DNA of 64,000 nt. It comes from Variovorax sp. GTDB lineage: Bacteria; Pseudomonadota; Gammaproteobacteria; Burkholderiales; Burkholderiaceae_C. Position numbers and translations under genes: made by a program. A model generated the notes under the pieces. It was not told where the DNA came from. It did not search any database and worked only from the letters and a program-made list of their open reading frames with translations. Location of the stretch: positions 1 to 64,000 of the forward strand of contig JANXTS010000085.1 in the NCBI GenBank assembly GCA_025352265.1, given 5' to 3'. Below, piece after piece: positions 26,389 to 33,654 of the stretch (position 1 is the stretch's first letter; the number at the start of each line of letters is the position of its first letter).

Positions 26389-27786
26389 TCAGCGTCGCGA
26401 AAAGAAACCGTGGTCGTACGCGAAGCCCTGCGCCTGCTGAATGGGTTGAGGCATCTGCAGCGGCATCGGTTGCGACGGTCGCGATGTGGACGTCCCCCGC
26501 GACGTCGTCGGACCCATGATCGGCGGCACAGGCAGTGGGTCGCTCATCGCCTCGGGCGCGGGAGAAGGCGCGCCGACGCGATACCGTTGATCGGCGATGA
26601 CCTGATGAATGAACTGCAGCTTGCCGACGGTCGCGCGCGGCAAAACGAACGGGTAATAGTCGGGCTGGCCCATGCTGCGCGACAGCTCGTTGAGCACGTT
26701 GGTCAAACGAACCCAGCCATTCAGGAAGTCGAGAAACTTCATCGCGTCCGGATGATCGGGCTGCCACAGGTCGGCCGGCTCGAATAAATCGCTTGCGAGT
26801 TCCGCGCGCGTCGCGTCGACTCCGAAGCTCATTGCCGTATCGGCCGTGTCGGCCATGTGCAGGTAGTGGGCCCAAGTCTCTGCCCAGTCTTCCCACGCGT
26901 GCGAACTGGCGTAGCTGGTCACGTAGCGATTGCGCCAATCGGCGACCGGGCCTTGCTCGTAGTGCGTCTTGAGAGCCGTAGAGTAATCGGCGCGCTCGTC
27001 GCCGAAGAGGGATCGATAGTCTTCGAGCCAGTGCGTTGGGTGGACCAGCAAGTCCCAGTAGTAGTGGCCGATCTCGTGGCGAAAGTGCCCGACCAGTGTG
27101 CGATACGGCTCGCGCATTTCGGCACGGATGCGCTCCCGCACAGCGTCCTCAGCTTCTTCAGCATTGAGCGTGATCACGCCTTCTTCGTGGCCGGTCAGCA
27201 CATGCGGGGCGCCGGGCATGTTGCTCAAAAAATCGAACGCCAGTCCGTGCACCGGGTCTGCATGCCGGCTCACCACCGGCAGGCCGAGCGCGAGCAATTG
27301 CGAGATGACACGGCGCTTCGATTGCTCCAGCTTGCGCCACAACACACCGTTGGTCTCGACCGACAGATCCGGGATGGTACGTGTCACGCTGCACGAGAGA
27401 CAGTAACCGGTTGCCAGGCCGTTCGTGTTGAAGCTGGCGTCGTCGCCCTGACGCGGCGCCGGCACCATCCAGTTGCAGCTGGCCGCCGTCATCAGGTTGG
27501 CGCAGCGCCGGTAGGCTTTGCCGTTGGTGTCACCGAACACGGTGTAGCTAGCGGCCTCAGCGTCCGGGAATGCGGCAGGCGCCAAAGGCACGACACCCAG
27601 ACTTTCGACCACGTATCCCAGCGGCGTGTGGCAGGCGAGGCACTCGCTGTTGCCGAGAAAAATCGGACGACCGCATTGGCACTGGTAAGCGCGGCTCAAA
27701 GTCGGTGCCTTGAGGTCTACCGCGAGCGAGTGACTCGACTGCTCCCGCGCGGTGCCGACGGATTGCGATTGCAAGGTCTGTTCCAT
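26389..27786 (-). CDS. Zinc-ribbon protein with putative zinc metallopeptidase domain
   Basis: 465 residues from the ATG at 27786, which has GGAAG upstream; the frame is open to 27945, so a longer start is possible. The N-terminal zinc-ribbon has Cys36, 38, 49 and 52 (CQCGRPIFLGNSECLACHTPLG), and further Cys at 95, 104, 129 and 132. The second domain has the zinc protease motif HEIGHYYW (His237, Glu238, His241) in a region matching the bacterial family of putative zinc-binding metallopeptidases with N-terminal zinc ribbons. The C-terminal 70 residues are Pro/Ser/Gln-rich and probably disordered. No signal peptide, so likely cytoplasmic. Substrate unknown. Confidence 0.8.
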   Translation of the reverse strand: MEQTLQSQSVGTAREQSSHSLAVDLKAPTLSRAYQCQCGRPIFLGNSECLACHTPLGYVVESLGVVPLAPAAFPDAEAASYTVFGDTNGKAYRRCANLMTAASCNWMVPAPRQGDDASFNTNGLATGYCLSCSVTRTIPDLSVETNGVLWRKLEQSKRRVISQLLALGLPVVSRHADPVHGLAFDFLSNMPGAPHVLTGHEEGVITLNAEEAEDAVRERIRAEMREPYRTLVGHFRHEIGHYYWDLLVHPTHWLEDYRSLFGDERADYSTALKTHYEQGPVADWRNRYVTSYASSHAWEDWAETWAHYLHMADTADTAMSFGVDATRAELASDLFEPADLWQPDHPDAMKFLDFLNGWVRLTNVLNELSRSMGQPDYYPFVLPRATVGKLQFIHQVIADQRYRVGAPSPAPEAMSDPLPVPPIMGPTTSRGTSTSRPSQPMPLQMPQPIQQAQGFAYDHGFFSRR

Positions 27787-27931
27787 GGTTGTTGTTCTTC
27801 CGCGTGTCAGCGCGGCCTGAGGGACGAATTCGAGCAACAGTGATCGTGGCGTCACCGTCCGCATGTGCACAGGCGCGCAAACGCCGATATCCTTGTAGGA
27901 CGGCCGAACCCCAACGGCCATCCGCGCGCCA

Positions 27932-29452
27932 ATGACCGACCCCAAGATCCCCCAGTCCTCCGACCTCCCGCCCGCCGGAACGTCACCACTTTCTGCGGCA
28001 CCTTCGATCCACAGCCTGCGCGACCGGTACGGCGATCGCTACCGTTGGTATCTGCTGCTGTCGGTAATGGTCGGCACGATGGCGTCGATCATGTCGTCGA
28101 CCATCGTCAATGTGGCGATCCCGGGAATGAGCCACTACTTTTCGCTCGGCCAGGAACGTGCGCAGTGGGTCAGCTCCGGCTTCATGGTCGCGATGACGGT
28201 GTCGATGCTGACCACGCCATGGTTGCTCGGGCGCTATGGCTATCGCGCGACCTACGTCGGCACGATGGTGCTGCTTTTGCTGGGCGGGCTGGCCGGCGGT
28301 TTGTCGAACAACTTTTCGCTGGTGCTGGTGGCGCGGGTGGTCGAAGGATTGGCGGCCGGCGTGGTACAGCCGATCCCCGCCATCATCATCCTCAGGGCCT
28401 TCGAGCCGCATGAGCAAGGGCGCGCGAGCGGCCTCTTCGGCATGGGCGTGGTGCTGGCGCCCGCGATCGGTCCGAGCATCGGCGGCGTGCTGGTCGACCT
28501 GTTCGGCTGGCGCTCGATCTTCTTCATGGTGGTGCCGTTCTGCATCGCGTCGATCGCGCTCGCGTATCGCTTCGTGCCCACCACCGCGCCCGGTGGCGTG
28601 GTCGCTGCGCGCGCTGGCAACCTCGACTGGCGCGGACTCGGCCTGGGCACCATCGGCACGCTGTGCCTATTGAACGGGCTGGTCGCGCTGCGCGGGGATT
28701 CGCCGTTGCACGCGACGTTGCTGCTGGCCGGCGCCGGCGTCTCGTTTCTGGCTTTCATCTGGTGGCAAAAGCGGATGTCGGCAGTGGGTCGCGAGCCGCT
28801 CATGAACCTGGCGCTCTTCAAGTACCGACAGTTCGCCATGGGCAGCGTGGTCGCCTTCATCTACGGCACGGCGCTGTTCGGTTCGACCTACCTGCTGCCG
28901 GTGTATATGCAGCTCGGACTGCAGCTCTCAGCCTCGCATGTGGGCACGATCATGCTGCCGGCAGGCATCGTGCTGGCCATCACCATCGCGCTGGTCGGGC
29001 GCCTGGCCGACCGCCAGCCGACGTGGCTGCTGGTGAGCATCGGGCTGGCGTTGTTGGCGCTGTCGTTCGCGCTGATGATCCTGCTCAAGCTCGACAGCGG
29101 CATCTGGCTGCTGGTGATCTTCGCGACCATCGGGCGCATCGGCCTCGGGTTCATCCTGCCGTCGCTCAACATCGGATCGATGCGGCCACTGGCCAAGCCG
29201 CTGATTCCGCAAGGCGCGAGCGCCATCAGCTTTCTTCGAATGCTGGGCGGCGCGGCCGGCGTGAGCCTGTGCGCCATCGTGCTGGAGTGGCGGCTCGCGG
29301 TGCATGGCGACTCGCTCATCAACCCTGCCAGCAGCGCGGCCCGGCTGGCGGCTTTCGACGAGGCCTTTGCCATGCTGGCGGGCCTTTGTGCGCTGGCCAT
29401 CCTGGCCGCGCTGCAGCTGCGCCAGAAGAAGCCGCTGCCAACAACTGTTTAA
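27932..29452 (+). CDS. DHA2-type MFS multidrug efflux transporter
   Basis: 506 residues with about 14 hydrophobic segments, the DHA2 (EmrB/QacA) topology. The first helix segment contains MASIMSSTIVNVAIPGMSHYF, and the motif A-like loop reads LGRYGYRATYVG. The family motif C in TM5 appears as VVLAPAIGPSIGGVLVD. Exports drugs or other small molecules by proton antiport; the substrate is unknown and no membrane-fusion partner (EmrA) is adjacent. It diverges from the metallopeptidase gene; the amidotransferase follows after seven bases. Confidence 0.88.
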   Translation: MTDPKIPQSSDLPPAGTSPLSAAPSIHSLRDRYGDRYRWYLLLSVMVGTMASIMSSTIVNVAIPGMSHYFSLGQERAQWVSSGFMVAMTVSMLTTPWLLGRYGYRATYVGTMVLLLLGGLAGGLSNNFSLVLVARVVEGLAAGVVQPIPAIIILRAFEPHEQGRASGLFGMGVVLAPAIGPSIGGVLVDLFGWRSIFFMVVPFCIASIALAYRFVPTTAPGGVVAARAGNLDWRGLGLGTIGTLCLLNGLVALRGDSPLHATLLLAGAGVSFLAFIWWQKRMSAVGREPLMNLALFKYRQFAMGSVVAFIYGTALFGSTYLLPVYMQLGLQLSASHVGTIMLPAGIVLAITIALVGRLADRQPTWLLVSIGLALLALSFALMILLKLDSGIWLLVIFATIGRIGLGFILPSLNIGSMRPLAKPLIPQGASAISFLRMLGGAAGVSLCAIVLEWRLAVHGDSLINPASSAARLAAFDEAFAMLAGLCALAILAALQLRQKKPLPTTV

Positions 29453-29459
29453 TGCCGCC

Positions 29460-30227
29460 ATGTGCCAATTGCTCGGAATGAACTGCAACACCCCCACGGA
29501 CGTGACGTTCAGCTTCACGGGGTTCGCGCAGCGCGGCGGCCGCACCGACCATCACGCCGACGGCTGGGGCATCGCCTTCTTTGAAGATCGCGGGCTGCGC
29601 CATTTTGTCGACCATCAGCCGGCGTGCGATTCACCGGTGGCCGAGTTGATTCGCCGCTATCCGATCAAGAGCCAGAACGTCGTCTCGCACATCCGCAAGG
29701 CAACGCAGGGCGCGATCAACCTGCAGAACTGCCACCCCTTCGTGCGCGAGTTGTGGGGCCGCTACTGGGTCTTCGCGCACAACGGCGACCTGAACGATTT
29801 CAGGCCACGGCTGCACGGCGCCTTTCAGCCGGTGGGGAGCACCGACAGCGAACATGCGTTCTGCTGGCTGATGCAGGAACTGGCCAAGTCGCACGCCGGT
29901 GTGCCGAGCGTCGACGAGCTCACGCTCACGCTCGGCGAACTGGCACCGCAACTGGCGAAGTACGGCACCTTCAACTTCATGCTGTCGAACGGGCAGGCGT
30001 TGTGGGCGCACGCGTCGACCAATCTTTGGTACCTTGAACGCCAGCATCCGTTCGTGTCGGCGCAGCTGTCGGACGACGATCTGGCCGTCGACTTCGCGGC
30101 GCACACCACGCCGACCGATCGAGTGGCGATCGTCGTCACCGCACCACTGACGACCAACGAAGCGTGGACCGCTTTCGCGCCAGGGGAACTCAAGGTGTTC
30201 GTCGACGGCCGGGCGCAAGCCACTTAG
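29460..30227 (+). CDS. Class II glutamine amidotransferase, YafJ-like
   Basis: 255 residues. After Met removal, Cys2 of MCQLLGMNCNTP would be the N-terminal nucleophile of a class II (Ntn-type) glutaminase domain. The motif GGRTDHHADGWGIAFF, HIRKATQG and FAHNGDL (the oxyanion Asn-Gly) are all present. The protein stops after the glutaminase domain, as in E. coli YafJ, so no synthase partner domain is visible and the acceptor is unknown. The start at 29460 is fixed by the family N terminus; the open frame upstream overlaps the MFS gene. Confidence 0.88.
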   Translation: MCQLLGMNCNTPTDVTFSFTGFAQRGGRTDHHADGWGIAFFEDRGLRHFVDHQPACDSPVAELIRRYPIKSQNVVSHIRKATQGAINLQNCHPFVRELWGRYWVFAHNGDLNDFRPRLHGAFQPVGSTDSEHAFCWLMQELAKSHAGVPSVDELTLTLGELAPQLAKYGTFNFMLSNGQALWAHASTNLWYLERQHPFVSAQLSDDDLAVDFAAHTTPTDRVAIVVTAPLTTNEAWTAFAPGELKVFVDGRAQAT

Positions 30228-30399
30228 CCACTGGCAAGTCACCGGTGCCAAGCGATCCGGCGTGGCGTGCTGGACGCACAAGGCAGGACAGACACGCCCT
30301 TCAACACGAAGACTTGGCCGCCTCTTGAGCCGGAACGTGCCTTGGAAGGGCGCCGCCGCAGACGCGCGCAGCTGACCGCAACGCGACGCTCAGTGGCTC
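30228..30399. other. Convergent intergenic region
   Basis: 172 bases between the ends of the amidotransferase (+) and gshB (-). I see no stem with a T run, no open frame worth calling and no repeat. A bidirectional terminator is expected in such a place but is not evident. Confidence 0.4.
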
Positions 30400-31359
30400 T
30401 CAACGGCGCTTGAGGCCCACCGATTCTTCCAGTGCATCGATGAACATCGCCGGGACGTCGAAGCCGGTCTGCTCGGTGATTTCCTGAAAGCAGGTGGGGC
30501 TGGTGACATTGATCTCAGTCACCGAATCGCCGATCACATCGAGCCCGATCAAGAGCAGGCCACGCGGCGCGAGCGTGCGGCCGACGACTTCTGCGATCTC
30601 GCGGTTGCGCTCGGTCAGTGGCTGCGCCACGCCCTTGCCACCAGCCGCCAGGTTGCCACGCACTTCGGTGCCTTGCGGAATACGCGCCAGCACGAAAGGC
30701 GCCGGCTTGCCCGCGATGATCAGGATGCGCTTGTCGCCCTGCATGATCTCGGGCACGAAGCGCTGAACCATGATCGTTTCCGCACCGCCCTTGTTCAGCG
30801 TCTCGACAATGGAGCCGAGGTTCATCGCGTCCTGCCGCACGCGGAAGATGCCCATGCCACCCATGCCGTCGAGTGGCTTCAGGATGATGTCGCCGTGCTC
30901 CGCATGAAAGTCGCGCACCGACTCGGCACTGCGCGTGACCAGGGTCGGCGTCACGAACTGTGGGAATTCCATGATCGCGAGCTTTTCGGGGTGATCACGC
31001 AAGGCGCGCGGCGTGTTGACCACGTGCGCGCCCTCGCGCTCGGCCTGCTCGAGGAGGTGCGTGGCATAGATGTACTCGGCATCGAACGGCGGGTCCTTGC
31101 GCATGATCACGACGTCGAAATCCTTCAGCGCCCTGGTCTCCAGGATGTCTTCGCGGTACCAGACCGTCGCTTCACCGGTGAGGGTGATCTGCTGCACGTT
31201 GGCGGTGACCACCCCGCCCGATTTCCACTGCAGGTCTTGCGGCAGGCACGCCGCGATGCGATGCCCGCGGCGCTGCGCCTCGCGCATCATCGAAAAGGTG
31301 GTGTCCTTGTAGATCTTGAATTGATGGAGTGGGTCGGCGACAAAGAGGATGTTGTGCAT
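30400..31359 (-). CDS. gshB: Glutathione synthetase
   Basis: Second step of glutathione synthesis: joins gamma-glutamylcysteine and glycine with ATP. The 319-residue length matches E. coli GshB (316). ATP-grasp features are visible: the N-terminal PreATP domain (ILFVADPLHQFKIYKDTTFSMM), the flexible loop with KPLDGMGGMGIFRV, and the C-terminal ligand region RGNLAAGGKG...DVIGDSVTEINVTSPTCFQEI. Its start overlaps the stop of the upstream benE-type gene by one base (TGATG), so translation is probably coupled. gshA lies 6.4 kb away on the same strand with other genes between. Confidence 0.96.
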   Translation of the reverse strand: MHNILFVADPLHQFKIYKDTTFSMMREAQRRGHRIAACLPQDLQWKSGGVVTANVQQITLTGEATVWYREDILETRALKDFDVVIMRKDPPFDAEYIYATHLLEQAEREGAHVVNTPRALRDHPEKLAIMEFPQFVTPTLVTRSAESVRDFHAEHGDIILKPLDGMGGMGIFRVRQDAMNLGSIVETLNKGGAETIMVQRFVPEIMQGDKRILIIAGKPAPFVLARIPQGTEVRGNLAAGGKGVAQPLTERNREIAEVVGRTLAPRGLLLIGLDVIGDSVTEINVTSPTCFQEITEQTGFDVPAMFIDALEESVGLKRR

Positions 31360-32705
31360 CAGAAGTTCTTTCCGGCGGCCGCGCTGCGGGTCGCCTGCTG
31401 TTCATTGGGCACGATCTTGCTGCCGGGTGCCATGCCCTTACCCTCGAAGGCTCTTGCAGTGTCGTCGTCGCGGCCTCCGTGGCCGCTCTTGTCGCTTTGA
31501 TGGGGCTCGTAGCGATTGCGCCGGCCGAGTCGTTGCACAGCGAGTGCGATGGCACCTGCGACCACGCCCCAAAAGGCCGAGCCGATGCCAGCCAGCGTGA
31601 CGCCCGACAAGGTGACGAGAAAGGTGATCAATGCCGCCTCGCGATGCGACTCGTCGCGCACCGCTGCCGCGAGGCCGCCGCCGATGGTGCCGAGCAATGC
31701 GAGCCCGGCGATGGCAGCGACCAGTTCCTTCGGAAATGCGGTCAGTACACCGACCACCGCAGCGCCAAACAAGCCGATCACCACATAGATCGCTCCGCAG
31801 CTGACCGCCGCCACGTAGCGCCGCTTCGGGTCGTCGTGCGCTTCAGGGCCCATGCACATGGCGGCGGTGATGGCGCTCAGATTGAGCGCATAGCCACCGA
31901 ACGGCGCGAGTACCAGCGTGGCGAGCCCGCTGATCGTGATGAGCTTGCTGATTGGCAGGTCGTAGCCAGCCGCGCGAATCGCAGCGACGCCCGGCAGGTT
32001 TTGCGAGGCCATCGTCACGACGAACAACGGCAACGCCAGGCTTACCGCTGCGCGCCAGGTGAACACCGGCATCGTGAAAATCGGCAGGGCCATATCGAAG
32101 TGCACCGCCGACCAGGCCAATTGGCCGAGCGATGCCGCATAGACGACGCCGACGAGCAGCGTCAGCGGCACTGCATAGCGCGGCATGAAACGCTTGGCCA
32201 TCAGGTAGGCTGCAAGCATCGAGAGCACCAGCGGCAGCGCAGTTTGCGCAGCAATGAAGGCCTGCAACCCGAAGCGGGCCAGCACGCCCGCCAGCAAAGC
32301 CGAGGCGATCGCCATCGGGATCTTGTTCATCACGCGCTCGAACCAGCCGGTTGTCCCGGCCAGCGTGATGAGCATCGCGCAGACGATAAAGGCGCCAACC
32401 GCCTCGTTCATGCCGTAGCCCACGCCAGCCACCGCCAGCACCGCCGCACCCGGCGTGCTCCAAGCGATCATGACCGGCTTGCGCCAATACAACGAAGGCA
32501 ACGCGGAGCACAGGCCCATGCCGAGCCCGAGCGCCCACATCCAGGAGGTGATCATCTGAGGCGTGGCGCCGAACGCCTGCGCGGCCTGAAACACGATGGC
32601 TACCGAGCTGGTGAAGCCGACCAGCACCGCGACGAAGCCGGCCGTGAAAGCCGACAGGCTCAAGTCCTTGAAAAAACGCATCCTCGAATTGTGCCCGCCG
32701 TTCAT
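31359..32705 (-). CDS. BenE-family benzoate/H+ symporter-like transporter
   Basis: 448-residue inner-membrane protein with about 12 hydrophobic segments. The sequence FFKDLSLSAFTAGFVAVLVGFTSSVAIVFQAA and the later SQNLPGVAAIRAAGY and GGYALNLSAITAAMCMGPEAHDDPKRRY are characteristic of the BenE family, named for benzoate uptake in Acinetobacter. No aromatic degradation genes are near, so the substrate is open. A 60-residue hydrophilic C-terminal tail rich in Arg, Asp and Ser is unusual. The first ATG has AAGG six bases upstream; an alternative start is Met9. It overlaps gshB by one base. Confidence 0.87.
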   Translation of the reverse strand: MNGGHNSRMRFFKDLSLSAFTAGFVAVLVGFTSSVAIVFQAAQAFGATPQMITSWMWALGLGMGLCSALPSLYWRKPVMIAWSTPGAAVLAVAGVGYGMNEAVGAFIVCAMLITLAGTTGWFERVMNKIPMAIASALLAGVLARFGLQAFIAAQTALPLVLSMLAAYLMAKRFMPRYAVPLTLLVGVVYAASLGQLAWSAVHFDMALPIFTMPVFTWRAAVSLALPLFVVTMASQNLPGVAAIRAAGYDLPISKLITISGLATLVLAPFGGYALNLSAITAAMCMGPEAHDDPKRRYVAAVSCGAIYVVIGLFGAAVVGVLTAFPKELVAAIAGLALLGTIGGGLAAAVRDESHREAALITFLVTLSGVTLAGIGSAFWGVVAGAIALAVQRLGRRNRYEPHQSDKSGHGGRDDDTARAFEGKGMAPGSKIVPNEQQATRSAAAGKNF

Positions 32706-32748
32706 GGCTTGCCTTGCGGATGTGGCTCGCCTCTTGCAGACTCACCGC

Positions 32749-33651
32749 ATGACCGCACGCTGGCCCGACAGGCTCCCCTCGCACGACCGCTTCGACTATT
32801 CACCGATCAACCGGAGACAAGACTACCGCTGGCCAAACGGCGCCGGCCTTGCCGTGTACCTCGGCTTCAACCTCGAACACTTCGCTTTCGGCGACGGTCT
32901 GGGCGCTCGCATCGGTCCCCCTTCCCCCGAGCCCGATGTGCTGAACCATGGCTGGCGCGAATACGGCAACCGCGTCGGCGCGTGGCGATGCCTCGAACTG
33001 TTCGACTCGCTCGGTCTGTCTACCGGGGCCTTGATCAACACGGCCCTGTACGACCACTGCCCCGAGTTGCTTCGCGCGGTGCAGCTGCGTGGCGACGAGC
33101 TCATCGGCCACGGTCACAGCAATGCGGAGCGACAAGGCGACTACAGCGAAGCCGGCGAGCGCGCGCTGCTCGAACGCTGTCGCGACCGCATCGTCGGCGA
33201 GAGCGGCAGCCAGCCCGCGGGTTGGCTGTCCCCGTGGATTTCCGAGAGCGCGGTGACGCCCGACTTGCTTGTCGAGACCGGCTACAGCTACACGCTCAAC
33301 TGGTGCCACGACGACCAGCCGACCCGCATGCGAACGCGCAGCGGCAAGTCGCTGTGGGCCGTGCCCTATCCGCAGGAGCTCAACGACATCCCGATGATCA
33401 TCGCGCGCCAGATGGACGCGAAGGACTTCGCGACGATGATCGTCGACAACTTCGACGAGATGCGCGAGCAAGCGCGCATGCAGCCGCTGGTGATGGGTGT
33501 GGCTCTGCACCCTTATATCGTCGGGCAGCCGTACCGACTCCGGCATTTGAGAAGGGCGCTGGAAGCGCTGGCTGCGGCGCGGGATCGCGGCGAGATCTGG
33601 TTCACGACGCCTGGGGCCATCGTGACGCATATGGAATCGCTCGAAAGCTAA
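32749..33651 (+). CDS. Polysaccharide deacetylase family protein
   Basis: 300 residues from the ATG at 32749; the open frame upstream overlaps the start of the benE-type gene and looks non-coding. Belongs to the NodB-fold group near PuuE-type deacetylases and allantoinases: RWPNGAGLAVYLGFNLEHF, then ELIGHGHSN (121-125) as the metal-binding motif, and ALHPYIVGQPYRLRHLRRAL near the C terminus. No signal peptide, which favours a cytoplasmic small-molecule substrate over cell-wall polysaccharide. It ends three bases from the convergent protease gene. Confidence 0.8.
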   Translation: MTARWPDRLPSHDRFDYSPINRRQDYRWPNGAGLAVYLGFNLEHFAFGDGLGARIGPPSPEPDVLNHGWREYGNRVGAWRCLELFDSLGLSTGALINTALYDHCPELLRAVQLRGDELIGHGHSNAERQGDYSEAGERALLERCRDRIVGESGSQPAGWLSPWISESAVTPDLLVETGYSYTLNWCHDDQPTRMRTRSGKSLWAVPYPQELNDIPMIIARQMDAKDFATMIVDNFDEMREQARMQPLVMGVALHPYIVGQPYRLRHLRRALEALAAARDRGEIWFTTPGAIVTHMESLES

Positions 33652-33654
33652 AGC

